A DNA stretch of 64,000 nucleotides from Rhodosalinus sediminis. GTDB lineage: Bacteria; Pseudomonadota; Alphaproteobacteria; Rhodobacterales; Rhodobacteraceae. The position numbers were made by a program, and so were the translations under genes. The notes beneath the pieces were generated by a model. That model did no database searches and was not told the origin of the DNA. It saw only the letters and a list, made by a program, of their open reading frames with translations. The stretch is from positions 1-64,000 of the forward strand of contig NZ_QOHR01000005.1 in the NCBI RefSeq assembly GCF_003385555.1, written 5' to 3'. Shown here one piece after another: positions 20,749 through 29,935 of the stretch (position 1 is its first letter; every line of letters starts with the position of its first letter).

Positions 20749-21867
20749 TCACACGCGCATCGGCATCACCACGTAGATCGCGGAAGTGTCGTCGCCCTCG
20801 CGCATGAGCGTCGGGTCGCCCGAGGTGTTGAAGAGAAAGACCGCGTTCTCGCGGTCCACCTGCCCCGCGATCTCCTGCAGGTATTTCGCGTTGAAGCCGA
20901 TCTCGAGGCGCTCGTCCTGATAGGCGACGGGGAGCTCGTCCTCCGCCGCGCCGGCGTCGGGCGCGTTGACCGAGAGGATCAGCCGGTCGTCCTCCATCGT
21001 CATCTTCACCGCGCGCGAGCGTTCGGAACTCACGGTGGCGACCCGGTCCACCGCCCGGGCGAAGTCGGTGGCGTCCACCTCGAGCCGGCGGGTGTTGTTC
21101 TGCGGGATGACGCGGGCGTAATCGGGGAAGGTGCCGTCGATCACCTTCGACGTCAGCGTGATGTCGGGCGTGGCGAAGCGCACCTTGGTCTCGCTCACCG
21201 AGACGGCGATCTCCGTGTCGTCGTCGTCGAGGAGCTTGCGCAGCTCTCCCACGGTCTTGCGCGGCACGATCACGCCCGGCATCTCCTCCGCCCCCGCGGG
21301 CAGCGGCGCGTCGATCCGGGCGAGGCGGTGGCCGTCCGTCGCCACGCAGCGCAGCGCGGGGCCCTCCTCGCCCTCGGCGACATGCATGTAGACGCCGTTC
21401 AGGTAATAGCGCGTCTCCTCGGTGGAGATGGCGAAGCGCGACTTGTCGAAGAGGCGCCGCAGCACCGGCGCGGGCGCGGCGAAGTTGGCGGTGTACTCCG
21501 AGGAGGCCATCACCGGGAAATCCTCCTTCGGCAGCGTGGCCAGCGTGAAATGCGACCGCCCCGCCGAGACCGAGAGGCGCCCCGTCGCCGCGTCGTCGGC
21601 CAGCGTGACCAGCGCGCCGTCGGGCAGCTTGCGCACGATCTCGTGGAAGGTGACGGCGCTGACGGTGGTGCCGCCGGCGCGCTCGACGGTGGCCGGCGCG
21701 CGGTCCACCACCTCGATGTCGAGATCGGTGGCGCGGAAGCGCACGGCGTCGCCCTCCGCCTCGATCAGCACGTTGGCGAGGATCGGGATGGTGTTGCGCC
21801 GTTCCACGACCGATTGCGCCTGCGCCACGGCCCTGAGCAGCGCGCCGCGCTCGATGCTGATCTTCAT
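20749..21867 (-). CDS. dnaN: DNA polymerase III subunit beta (sliding clamp)
   Basis: 372 residues, normal length. Three repeated clamp domains form the ring that tethers Pol III to DNA. The N-terminus is MKISIERGALLRAVAQAQSV, with VVERRNTIPILANVLIEAEG next. The central part has GRSHFTLATLPKEDFPV, and the C-terminus ends SAIYVVMPMRV. ATG 21867 has GGAGGGA upstream. It follows dnaA on the same strand with about 150 bases between, the usual order. The next gene in the ancestral order would be recF, of which only a remnant is found here. Confidence 0.98.
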   Translation of the reverse strand: MKISIERGALLRAVAQAQSVVERRNTIPILANVLIEAEGDAVRFRATDLDIEVVDRAPATVERAGGTTVSAVTFHEIVRKLPDGALVTLADDAATGRLSVSAGRSHFTLATLPKEDFPVMASSEYTANFAAPAPVLRRLFDKSRFAISTEETRYYLNGVYMHVAEGEEGPALRCVATDGHRLARIDAPLPAGAEEMPGVIVPRKTVGELRKLLDDDDTEIAVSVSETKVRFATPDITLTSKVIDGTFPDYARVIPQNNTRRLEVDATDFARAVDRVATVSSERSRAVKMTMEDDRLILSVNAPDAGAAEDELPVAYQDERLEIGFNAKYLQEIAGQVDRENAVFLFNTSGDPTLMREGDDTSAIYVVMPMRV

Positions 21868-22015
21868 GCCCCTGTCCCTCCGTTCCGGCCGGAAGCCCAC
21901 CCTACCGGCTCGGCCCCGCCGCACAACAGTTTCGCCGAGTTGTCTGCCGGATGGAGGCAGCGGTCAAGGCCGCCCCCGGGCGATGACGCCCGTCAGGGCG
22001 GAAGAGCGCGGGGTC

Positions 22016-23422
22016 TCAGCCCTCGAGCGCGCGGCGCAGGATCTCCAGGTCCTCGGCGATCTGGCTGTCGGCGGCGCGCAACTCCTCGATGCGCTTGACC
22101 CCGTGCATCACGGTGGTGTGGTCCCGCCCGCCGAAGCTCCGCCCGATCTCGGGCAGCGAACGCGCGGTGAGCTGCTTGGCGAGATACATCGCCACCTGCC
22201 GCGGCCGGGCGAGGCTGCGCACCCGCTTCGGCCCGATCAGGTCCGACAGGCGGATGTTGTAGTGCTCGCTCACCTTGCGCTGGATCTCCTCGACGGTGAC
22301 CTTGCGCTCCGAGGCGCGCAGGATGTCGGCGAGGCAGTCCTGCGCGAGGTCCATGTCGATCGTCCGGCCCACGAGCGAGGCGAAGGCGAAGAGCCGCGTC
22401 AGCGCCCCCTCGAGCACGCGGACGTTGGTCGAGATGCGCAGCGCGAGAAACTCCAGCACGCCCGGCTCCAGCCGCAGGTCCGGGTAGAGCGCGCGGTGCT
22501 GCTCCACCTTGGACTGCAGGATGCCGAGGCGCAGCTCGTAGTCGGTCGGGTGCAGGTCGACGACGAGGCCGCACTGCAACCGGCTCTTGATGCGGTCCTC
22601 GAGGTGCTTGATCTCGCCCGGCGAGCGGTCGCCGGAGATGATGATCTGCTTCTGCCCGTCCACGAGCGCGTTGAAGGTGTGGAAGAACTCCTCCTGCGTG
22701 CTGTCCTTGCCGGCGATGAACTGCACGTCGTCCACCATCAGCACGTCGACCGAGCGGAAGAGCTCCTTGAAGTCGATCATCTTCTTTTCGCGCAGCGCCT
22801 GGATGAAGCGGTACATGAACTGCTCGGCCGACAGATAGAGCACGTTGAGCTCCGGCCGCGTCTCGCGCAGCTCCCAGGCGATGGCGTGCATCAGGTGCGT
22901 CTTGCCGAGGCCGACGCCCCCGTAGAGGAAGAGGGGGTTGAAGGTCACCGTGCCCCCCTCGGCGACGCGGCGCGCCGCGGCGTGTGCGAGTTCGTTCGGC
23001 TTGCCGACCACGAAGGTGTCGAAGCGGAAGCGCGCGTCGAGCGGCGCGCCGTGCAGCGCCTCGTCGCGCGGGGCGGCGGCGGCCGCGGGCTCGGCCTCCG
23101 GCGCAGGGGCGTCGGGCGCGGGCGCGCCAGAGGCGGCGGGGGCCTGCCGCGGCGCGCCGCCGCTCGGCACGGTGAAGCGGACGCGCCGCACGTCCGAATC
23201 GGCGGCCGCGATCTGATGCAGGAGGAGATCGCCGAAGTTGTCCGAGACGTAGGTGCCCATGAAGTTGGTGGGCACGTGGAAGGTCGCCACCCCGTCGGAC
23301 ACGCCCGCGAAGGAGAGCGGCTTGATCCAGTTCAGGTAGTTGTTCTTGCCGACGGTGCGTTCCAGCGTCGCCTGAAGCTGACCCCACTCTTCCTGCGTCA
23401 TCACGGTCCGACTGTGCCCCAT
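22016..23422 (-). CDS. dnaA: Chromosomal replication initiator DnaA
   Basis: 468 residues. DnaA binds DnaA boxes and opens the origin. Domain I is at the N-terminus ([20 protein letters not shown]). An Ala/Pro-rich domain II linker lies at about 105-140. The AAA+ domain III follows, with Walker [19 protein letters not shown] and Walker [14 protein letters not shown]. Domain IV carries the DNA-binding signature [20 protein letters not shown]. The start at 23422 follows GAGGGAGT; ATG 23401 (MTQEEWGQ) is a good alternative that matches the usual N-terminus of relatives. Confidence 0.97.
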   Translation of the reverse strand: MGHSRTVMTQEEWGQLQATLERTVGKNNYLNWIKPLSFAGVSDGVATFHVPTNFMGTYVSDNFGDLLLHQIAAADSDVRRVRFTVPSGGAPRQAPAASGAPAPDAPAPEAEPAAAAAPRDEALHGAPLDARFRFDTFVVGKPNELAHAAARRVAEGGTVTFNPLFLYGGVGLGKTHLMHAIAWELRETRPELNVLYLSAEQFMYRFIQALREKKMIDFKELFRSVDVLMVDDVQFIAGKDSTQEEFFHTFNALVDGQKQIIISGDRSPGEIKHLEDRIKSRLQCGLVVDLHPTDYELRLGILQSKVEQHRALYPDLRLEPGVLEFLALRISTNVRVLEGALTRLFAFASLVGRTIDMDLAQDCLADILRASERKVTVEEIQRKVSEHYNIRLSDLIGPKRVRSLARPRQVAMYLAKQLTARSLPEIGRSFGGRDHTTVMHGVKRIEELRAADSQIAEDLEILRRALEG

Positions 23423-23816
23423 CTCTCGACTCCCTCGCTGCCGCCGGCGCCCTACCGGCCGCTGTCGCGCGCCTGTCAGCCAGAGGGGGCGCCGGGTCGG
23501 CACCGGCCGCGGACACGGATACCGGGCGGGCGGCGCCGGAACAGCGGCCCGTGGATTCCGTGTCGCGCACGCGGCGGTGCACCGTCGGGCTGGCTCGACG
23601 AGAGCGCAAAGCTCCGAACCGCAAACCGCGGCTTACCCTGAACGGGTGGACGATCCGGTCCGTCCCCTTGGACCGTTCCCGTCCGACCTGTCCCCCCAGG
23701 CGATGTGACTCGCAGGGCTGAAGTTACCAATCGGGCGCGCGCGCCGGCAACTGAACTTGTCGCTTGACTCGTCGCGCCCGGCTAAAGAATCCGCGCCGCC
23801 GCAGCGCGCCCCCTCC
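23423..23816. other. Region upstream of dnaA, no clear origin
   Basis: This G+C-rich stretch lies between dnaA and the rpsT terminator. I looked for DnaA boxes (TTATCCACA and near matches) on both strands and for an A+T-rich unwinding segment, and found neither. It probably holds the dnaA promoter. No gene is visible. Confidence 0.5.
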
Positions 23817-23849
23817 GAAAGAAAAGGGCGCCCCGCACCGGGACGCCCT
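23817..23849 (-). terminator. Rho-independent terminator of rpsT
   Basis: On the minus strand the stem AGGGCGTCCC / GGGGCGCCCT with a 3-base loop is followed by TTTTCTTTC. It lies about 40 bases past the rpsT stop. Confidence 0.85.
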
Positions 23850-23885
23850 GTCGTTTCAAGGCCTTGGCGTGTGCCGTTCGCCGGC

Positions 23886-24149
23886 TCAGCCCAGCGCCTT
23901 CACCCGCTTGGCGAGGCGCGATATCTTTCGCGCCGCCGTGTTCTTGTGCATCACGCCCTTCGTCACGCCGCGCATGATCTCGGGCTGCGCGGCGCGCAGC
24001 GCCGCGGCTGCCGCGGCCTGATCACCCGAGGCGATGGCCTCCTCGACCTTGCGCAGGAAGGTGCGGATGCGCGAGCGGCGCGCGCGGTTGACGTCGTAGC
24101 GTTTCTGGTTCTGGCGGGCGCGCTTGCGCGCCTGGGGCGTGTTCGCCAT
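23886..24149 (-). CDS. rpsT: 30S ribosomal protein S20
   Basis: 87 residues. A basic helical protein that binds 16S rRNA in the small subunit. The typical start is [20 protein letters not shown], and the C-terminus has [23 protein letters not shown] 24149 has GGAGGAT upstream. It sits before dnaA, as in relatives, and ends at a strong terminator, so it is probably a single-gene unit. Confidence 0.98.
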   Translation of the reverse strand: MANTPQARKRARQNQKRYDVNRARRSRIRTFLRKVEEAIASGDQAAAAAALRAAQPEIMRGVTKGVMHKNTAARKISRLAKRVKALG

Positions 24150-24306
24150 GGGGTCGGATCCTCCGGGCTCGTCATGATCTCGTTCCGGCACGCGACGCCC
24201 TGCGCCGCCCCGTCCGGGGCGGACCGACTCCTGCCTGAGCGGGCACCACGCGCATGTCTCCGGCGCGCTTAGCGCAGCGCGCCGGAAAAGGAAAGCCCCC
24301 GCGGGA

Positions 24307-25083
24307 TCAGCGGTCGCGGAACTGCGCCTCGCGCTTCTCGAGGAAGGCCGACATGCCCTCCGCCTGATCCTCGGTCGAGAAGAGCGCGTGGAAGAGCCGG
24401 CGCTCGAATCGCATCCCCTCGGCGAGGGAGGTCTCCTCGGCGCGGTTCACCGCCTCCTTGACCGCCATCGTCGTCAGCATCGACTTCTCGGCGATCTTCT
24501 GCGCGGCGGCCTGCGCCTCCTCCATCAGGTTCTTGGCCGGCACCACGCGGCTGACGAGGCCCGCGCGCTCGGCTTCCTCGGCGGGCATGAAGCGGCCCGT
24601 CAGGTGCATGTCCATGCTCTTGGCCTTGCCCACCATGCGGGTCAGGCGCTGCGTGCCGCCGATCCCGGCGATGACGCCGAGGTTGATCTCGGGCTGGCCG
24701 AACTTGGCCGAGTCGGCGGCGATGATGAAGTCGCACATCATGGCGAGCTCGCAGCCCCCGCCGAGCGCGTAGCCCGACACCGCGGCGATCACCGGCTTGC
24801 GGACGCGGGCGATCGCCTCATGCTCGGTGCCGAAGAAATCGGAGAGATACATCTCCACGAAGCTCTTCTGCGACATCTCCTTGATGTCGGCGCCCGCGGC
24901 GAAGGCCTTGGACGAGCCGGTGAGCACGATGCAGCGCACCTTGTCGTTGGTGTCCGCCTCCCTGAGCGCGCGCGCCAGCTCGCCCAGAAGCTGCGAGTTG
25001 AGCGCGTTCATCGCGTCGGGCCGGTTCAGCTTGATGGTGGCGACGTGGTCTTCGGTCTCGACGACGATCGTCTCGTAGGCCAT
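24307..25083 (-). CDS. Enoyl-CoA hydratase (crotonase family)
   Basis: 258 residues. It hydrates 2-trans-enoyl-CoA in fatty-acid beta-oxidation. The oxyanion-hole segments are AAGADIKEM and [12 protein letters not shown]; the two catalytic Glu residues are in GGCELAM and FGQPEINLG. The C-terminal swap helix is [17 protein letters not shown] 25083 has GGAG upstream; an in-frame TTG at 25110 is less likely. It lies between rpsT and mutM, the conserved order in this family. The close match to the short-chain crotonase type suggests FadB1/EchA activity, but the substrate length cannot be told. Confidence 0.93.
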   Translation of the reverse strand: MAYETIVVETEDHVATIKLNRPDAMNALNSQLLGELARALREADTNDKVRCIVLTGSSKAFAAGADIKEMSQKSFVEMYLSDFFGTEHEAIARVRKPVIAAVSGYALGGGCELAMMCDFIIAADSAKFGQPEINLGVIAGIGGTQRLTRMVGKAKSMDMHLTGRFMPAEEAERAGLVSRVVPAKNLMEEAQAAAQKIAEKSMLTTMAVKEAVNRAEETSLAEGMRFERRLFHALFSTEDQAEGMSAFLEKREAQFRDR

Positions 25084-25145
25084 GGAGCTGGCTCCGCTGG
25101 TGTCGGTCAAGAGCCCTTGCTAGCACTCTCGCGCAGCGGTTCAAG

Positions 25146-25997
25146 CTAAGTCTGGCAGGCCGGACAGTAGAAACTCGACCGCCCGGACTGCACGATCCGG
25201 CGCACGGTGCCGCCGCAGCCCTCCCGCCGGCAGGGCGCGCCTTCGCGGCCGTAGACGTCGAAGGTGTGCTGGAAATAGCCCAGTTCGCCGTCCGCCTGCC
25301 GGTAGTCGCGCAGCGACGAGCCGCCCGCCGCGATCGCGTCCGTGAGCACGGCGCGGATCGCCGGCACCAGCGCCGCCAGACGCCGCGCCGCGACGCGATG
25401 CGCGCGGCGCACGGGCGAGAGGCCGGCGCGGTAAAGCGCCTCGCAGACGTAGATGTTGCCCAGCCCGGCCACGACGCCCTGATCGAGGAGCGCGGCCTTC
25501 ATCGGCGTGCGCCGTCCCTTGAGCCGCGCCACGAGATAGTCCTCCGAGAAGCCGTTGCCGAGCGGCTCGGGCCCCAACCCGGCGAGGAGCTTGTGGCCCT
25601 CGACCTCCGGCGTCGGGATCAGGTCCATCGCCCCGAAGCGGCGCGGGTCGTTGAAGGTGATCCGCGCGCCGCCCTCCATCTCGAGGACGACGTGATCGTG
25701 CGCCGAGGCGGCGGGGTGGTCCTGCACGAAGTCCCCGAGCATTCGCCCCGAGACCAGTATCCGCCCCGACATGCCGAGATGCACGAGCCATGTCTCGCCC
25801 GTGTCCAGATCGGCCAGCAGGTATTTCGACCGCCGCCCGAGGTGCAGCACCCGCGCGCCGGCGAGCCGCGCGCCCATGCCCTCGGGCAGCGGCCAGCGCA
25901 GGTCCGGCCGGCGCACCTCGGCCGTCAGGATGCGGCGCCCCTCCATCACGGGGGCGAGGCCCCGGCGGACCGTCTCGACCTCGGGCAATTCGGGCAT
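25146..25997 (-). CDS. mutM: Bifunctional formamidopyrimidine-DNA glycosylase/AP lyase
   Basis: 283 residues. MutM (Fpg) removes 8-oxoguanine and other oxidised purines and cuts the abasic site. The start [13 protein letters not shown] carries the catalytic N-terminal Pro (after Met removal) and Glu. A Lys in the segment [13 protein letters not shown] is the usual beta-elimination helper. The helix-two-turn-helix has [18 protein letters not shown]. The C-terminal zinc finger has four Cys (CRREGCGG...FYCPACQT). ATG 25997 follows AAGGAG. The gene is divergent from ubiE with about 100 bases between them. Confidence 0.98.
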   Translation of the reverse strand: MPELPEVETVRRGLAPVMEGRRILTAEVRRPDLRWPLPEGMGARLAGARVLHLGRRSKYLLADLDTGETWLVHLGMSGRILVSGRMLGDFVQDHPAASAHDHVVLEMEGGARITFNDPRRFGAMDLIPTPEVEGHKLLAGLGPEPLGNGFSEDYLVARLKGRRTPMKAALLDQGVVAGLGNIYVCEALYRAGLSPVRRAHRVAARRLAALVPAIRAVLTDAIAAGGSSLRDYRQADGELGYFQHTFDVYGREGAPCRREGCGGTVRRIVQSGRSSFYCPACQT

Positions 25998-26095
25998 GCG
26001 GGCTCCTTCGTCGCGGCCGCGCGGCACGGGGGCGCATTGCAGGCCCCCGCGGGCGCTTTATAAAAAGGCCGAACCACAGGCACGGCAAGGCCCCC

Positions 26096-26860
26096 ATGAC
26101 CGATCAGACGAGCGACAGCGCCGAGGCGACCACGCACTTCGGTTTCGACACGGTGCCCGAAGCGGAGAAGGCCGGCCGCGTGCGCGGCGTCTTCACCTCG
26201 GTCGCGAACCGCTACGACCTGATGAACGACCTGATGTCCGCGGGCATCCACCGCGCCTGGAAGGACGCGATGATGGACTGTCTCGCGCCACGGCCGGGGC
26301 AGCACCTGCTCGACGTGGCCGGCGGCACGGGCGACATCGCCTTCCGCTTCCTGCGCCGGGCCGGCGACGCGCGCGCCACCGTGCTCGACCTGACCGAGTC
26401 GATGCTGGCCGAGGGCCGCGCCCGCGCCGAGGCGCAGAGTCTCGACGACCGGCTCGACTGGCTCGTGGGGGACGCGATGGCGCTGCCCTTTCCGGACGCG
26501 AGCTTCGACGTCTACACCATCAGCTTCGGCATTCGGAACGTCACCCGCCCCGAGGACGCGCTCGCCGAGGCGTTCCGCGTGCTGCGCCCCGGCGGGCGGC
26601 TCATGGTGCTCGAGTTCTCGCAGGTGGCGGTGCCCGCGCTGCAATGGGCCTACGACCGCTATTCCTTCAACGTGATCCCCTGGATCGGCGAGATCGTGAC
26701 CCGCGACCGGGCGAGCTATCAGTACCTCGTCGAATCGATCCGGCGCTTCCCCGATCAGGAGCGCTTCCTCGACATGATCCGCGCGGCCGGCTTCGAGCAG
26801 GCGAAATACCGCAACCTGACCATCGGCGTCGCGGCGCTGCACTCCGGCTGGAAGCTCTGA
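26096..26860 (+). CDS. ubiE: Ubiquinone/menaquinone biosynthesis C-methyltransferase
   Basis: 254 residues. UbiE methylates the benzoquinol ring of ubiquinone precursors using S-adenosylmethionine. Family marks are [20 protein letters not shown], the SAM-binding [15 protein letters not shown], and the C-terminal [19 protein letters not shown] 26096 has AAGG upstream. The stop at 26860 is separated from the ubiB start by a single base, so the two are an operon. It is divergent from mutM. Confidence 0.97.
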   Translation: MTDQTSDSAEATTHFGFDTVPEAEKAGRVRGVFTSVANRYDLMNDLMSAGIHRAWKDAMMDCLAPRPGQHLLDVAGGTGDIAFRFLRRAGDARATVLDLTESMLAEGRARAEAQSLDDRLDWLVGDAMALPFPDASFDVYTISFGIRNVTRPEDALAEAFRVLRPGGRLMVLEFSQVAVPALQWAYDRYSFNVIPWIGEIVTRDRASYQYLVESIRRFPDQERFLDMIRAAGFEQAKYRNLTIGVAALHSGWKL

Positions 26861-26861
26861 G

Positions 26862-28391
26862 GTGCGGGGCCCTCACAACATCTGGCGGCTGATCCGCACC
26901 GGCGCCACCTTCGAGCGCACCGGCGCGATGGGCGCGGTCCTCGACGCGATGGAGGCGCCGCGCCCGCTGCGCGTCGCCGCGCGCGTGCTCGGCTGGCCCT
27001 TCAAGTGGCTGGGCTACCCGGGCGACCCGGCGATGCCGCCGATCACCCGCGCGCTCACGGCGCTCGGCCCCGCCTACATCAAGTTCGGACAGGTGCTCTC
27101 GACCCGGCCCGACGTGGTGGGTCAGGAGCTCGCCGATCAGTTGCGCGTGCTGCAGGACCGGCTGCCGCCCTTCACCGTCGAGGACGCCAAGGCCACCATC
27201 CGCGCCGAGCTCGACGTGGAGCCGGACGCGACCTTCGAAAGCTTCGGCGAACCGGTCGCCGCCGCCTCGCTCGCGCAGGTGCATCAGGCCCGGCTCGCCA
27301 CCACCGGCGAGCGCGTCGCGGTCAAGGTGCTGCGGCCGGGGATCGAGCGCGCCTTCCGCCGCGACATCGACGCCTTCTATTTCGCCGCGCGGGTGGTCGA
27401 ACTGCTGTCGCCCGCCTCGCGCCGGCTGAAGCCGATGGACGTGATCGGCCACTTCGAGAGCGTCGTTCTCGGCGAGCTCGACCTGCGCCTCGAAAGCGCC
27501 GCCGCCTCGGAATTCGCCGCCAACACCAAGGACGATCCGGGCTTTCAGGTGCCGCGCATCGTCTGGCCGCTGTCGGGGCGGCGGGTGATGACGCTCGGCT
27601 GGGCCGAAGGCGTGCCGCTCGGCGACAACGCGGCGCTGGACGCGGCCGGGCACGACCGCCGCGCGCTGTCGGAACGGGTGCTGCAGCTCTTCCTGCGCCA
27701 CGCGCTGCGCGACGGCTACTTTCACGGCGACATGCACCAGGGCAACATGAAGGTGGCGCCGAACGGCGACATCATCGCCTACGATTTCGGCATCATGGGC
27801 TACATCGACCCCTACACCCGTCGGGTCTACGCCGAGATCCTCTACGGTTTCATCCGGCGCGATTACCTGCGCGTCGCCGAGGTGCATTTCGAGGCGGGCT
27901 ACGTGCCCCCGGACCGGGACGTGCACGAGTTCGCCCGCGCGCTCCGCTCCGTGGGCGAGCCGATCTTCGGCATGGACGCGACGCGCATCTCGATGGGGCG
28001 GCTCCTCGCGTATCTCTTCGAGGTGACCGAAAAGTTCGGCATGGAGACGCGGACCGAGCTCATCCTGCTGCAGCGCACCATGGTCGTGGTGGAGGGCGTC
28101 GCCCGCTCGCTCGACCCGCGGATGAACATCTGGGAGGTCGCGCGCCCCGTGGTCGAGGACTACATCCAGGAAAGCATCGGCCCCCGCGCCGTCGTGCGCG
28201 ATCTGCGCGAGACGGCCCGCGTGCTCACCCGATTCGGACCGCGGCTGCCGGGGCTCGTGGAGAGCGCGCTGATCCGTCAGGCGGACCCGCCGAAGGACCC
28301 GGAGCCGCCGCGCCGCTGGCAGCCGGCCCTCTGGGCCGGGCTCGGCGCCGCGGCCGGGGCGGCGGCCGTCCTGTCGCTCGGCCTTCTGTAG
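26862..28391 (+). CDS. ubiB: Ubiquinone biosynthesis protein UbiB (atypical kinase/ATPase)
   Basis: 509 residues. UbiB is an atypical protein-kinase-like ATPase needed for ubiquinone synthesis. The family marks are YIKFGQVLSTRPD (KxGQ), the Ala-rich loop AAASLAQVHQA, the Lys in RVAVKVLRPG, the catalytic-loop segment YFHGDMHQGNM and the metal-binding DFGIMGYID. A C-terminal membrane helix (ALWAGLGAAAGAAAVLSLGL) anchors it. The start GTG 26862 immediately follows ubiE. In relatives coaBC and dut usually come next; here an unrelated region starts instead. Confidence 0.96.
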   Translation: MRGPHNIWRLIRTGATFERTGAMGAVLDAMEAPRPLRVAARVLGWPFKWLGYPGDPAMPPITRALTALGPAYIKFGQVLSTRPDVVGQELADQLRVLQDRLPPFTVEDAKATIRAELDVEPDATFESFGEPVAAASLAQVHQARLATTGERVAVKVLRPGIERAFRRDIDAFYFAARVVELLSPASRRLKPMDVIGHFESVVLGELDLRLESAAASEFAANTKDDPGFQVPRIVWPLSGRRVMTLGWAEGVPLGDNAALDAAGHDRRALSERVLQLFLRHALRDGYFHGDMHQGNMKVAPNGDIIAYDFGIMGYIDPYTRRVYAEILYGFIRRDYLRVAEVHFEAGYVPPDRDVHEFARALRSVGEPIFGMDATRISMGRLLAYLFEVTEKFGMETRTELILLQRTMVVVEGVARSLDPRMNIWEVARPVVEDYIQESIGPRAVVRDLRETARVLTRFGPRLPGLVESALIRQADPPKDPEPPRRWQPALWAGLGAAAGAAAVLSLGLL

Positions 28392-28552
28392 CGGCGCGCC
28401 TCGGGGGCCGAGCAGGGCGCGCCCGGCCCGCCGGATCGAAGGGCGCGAACGCGTTTGCCTCGCCCGCCTGCACGGCGCGGCTTCGCGTCGCGCGCCGTGC
28501 CCGGGCCCGACGGTCGGGCCGCAGCCGGCGCGGGCCGGCGCCCCGCTGCGGG

Positions 28553-28578
28553 AGGGGCGGCCGGGACCCGGCCGCCCC
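28553..28578. terminator. GC-rich hairpin, possible terminator
   Basis: GGGGCGGCCGGG and CCCGGCCGCCCC flank a one-base loop, making a 12-bp stem in the space between ubiB and the small gene. There is no T-run, so Rho-independent action is uncertain, but it could protect both convergent transcripts. Confidence 0.45.
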
Positions 28579-28606
28579 GAAGCCCGCGCGGTGCGCGAGC
28601 AGCCGG

Positions 28607-28807
28607 TCAGGTATCGTCGCTCGCCGCGACCGCGACGACGGTCGCGACGCCGCCGATGATCGCCCAGACCGGGACGGTCGGCACAGCCTGGGAGGAGACG
28701 ACCGGTTTGTCCGCCTTGGCGAAGGGATCGCTCGTGTCGGCGAGCGCCGGCGCCGCCGCGCCGAGGGTGAGCGCCGCGGTGGCGGCGAGCGTGGTGAAGG
28801 TCTTCAT
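28607..28807 (-). CDS. Small exported protein with one membrane helix (YjbE/GfcA-like architecture)
   Basis: 66 residues. It has a signal peptide (TFTTLAATAALTLGAAAPAL then AD), a short Pro/Val-rich stretch, and one hydrophobic helix (PVWAIIGGVATVVAVAAS) ending in Asp-Asp-Thr. ATG 28807 has a good AGGAGA 6 nt upstream, which supports it as real despite its size. No family is certain. The layout of signal peptide plus C-terminal membrane helix with an acidic tail resembles the small YjbE/GfcA proteins near exopolysaccharide export genes, and such genes lie 9-16 kb away. That link is inference. Confidence 0.75.
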   Translation of the reverse strand: MKTFTTLAATAALTLGAAAPALADTSDPFAKADKPVVSSQAVPTVPVWAIIGGVATVVAVAASDDT

Positions 28808-29935
28808 TGTGATCTCCTGATGTCGCGTTGCAGTCTATTGGGTGAAGGCGTCGTCCGAGACGCCCGGCCCGCCCGCGTCGCGCGGGAACCGTCGCGAGGT
28901 CGACCCGCGACGATCGAAGGCGCCGCCGGCGGCGGTCGCGCCCTGCACATGAGCGGCGTTTCGGCGCGTATGGAGATGGGCGGCCCCCCGGTCATGCAGC
29001 GCGGACCGCGGGCCGCTCGCCAGCGCCGCGTGCAGTCCGTCCGTAGCGGCCGCGACGGGCCGCGGTCCCGCAGCGCGACACAGCCGGGGGCGCGACGCCC
29101 CTCTGCACGGTCGCGGTCGGCGGCATGGCTCTGCCGGAGGGTCGGCGCAGCGGGCGGGCGAAGTCGCCGCGACGCGGAGGCGGGCGCGATCGCGGCGCCA
29201 GCCGGTCGGCCCCGGCGCACATCGGTGGCAACCGCGCCACGGCCGAGGATCTCCGCCGCGCGGCGCGGAGGCCCCTACCCGCGGGCGGGGCCGACGCTGC
29301 GCCCCGTCGTCTCGAACTGATCCGCATCGCACGGCCCCGGCGGTGATCCATCCACCGAACCTACCTTCATGGCATTACCAAATCGTTAAGCGCGGTCGCC
29401 TCGCCGGGGGACGCTCGCGGGCCCGGCGCCTCCGACCGCTAGCGCCGCATCGCCCGGAGCGCGCGCTCCGACACATCCGCCACCTCCTGGAGACGCAGGC
29501 CGTGCGGTCGAGTCGACCCCCGACATCACGCCGGGATCGGCCGACGACAGCCGGCTCCCGGACGCACCCTGCCCTGAGAGCAGGACGCGGTCCGGGCCGG
29601 CCAGGCCGGCGCCGCTGACCCGACGCACGGACCTCCGTTCAAAGCACCGGGCGCCCCGAGATCCTTGAAATGCTGCGACGCACACTCACTGCCTCGTGAT
29701 CCCGACCACGCCCCGTCCCGATGATCACGGGTGAAGCCGCGGCCAGGCCCGTGATAGGCCCACGCTTCCAAAACCGTTTGCCTCTCAAACCAGCTCGCGC
29801 TCGCTCCCATCTTTTAGTTATGTGTACCGAGGAACGAGCCGCCCAAGCCGACCGACCACATCCGTGTGCCACGCATCGCCAAAGCCGTATTCACACGAAC
29901 AAGCGATCGACAGCCCATACCGAGCGGCGCCACGT
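28808..29935. other. 1.1 kb region without a convincing gene
   Basis: It lies between the small exported protein and the first sulfotransferase. Open frames exist on both strands, but they overlap each other freely, lack ribosome sites, and are rich in Arg, Ala, Pro and Gly as expected of chance frames in G+C-rich DNA. The first 550 bases are G+C-rich; the last 250 are more A+T rich, matching the island that follows. Nothing recognisable as a transposase, integrase or tRNA was found. Confidence 0.5.

Noticed and set aside
28804-29332. Minus-strand frames of 119-165 codons in the gene-poor region
   Set aside because: They overlap each other in different phases, lack ribosome sites and have low-complexity sequence.
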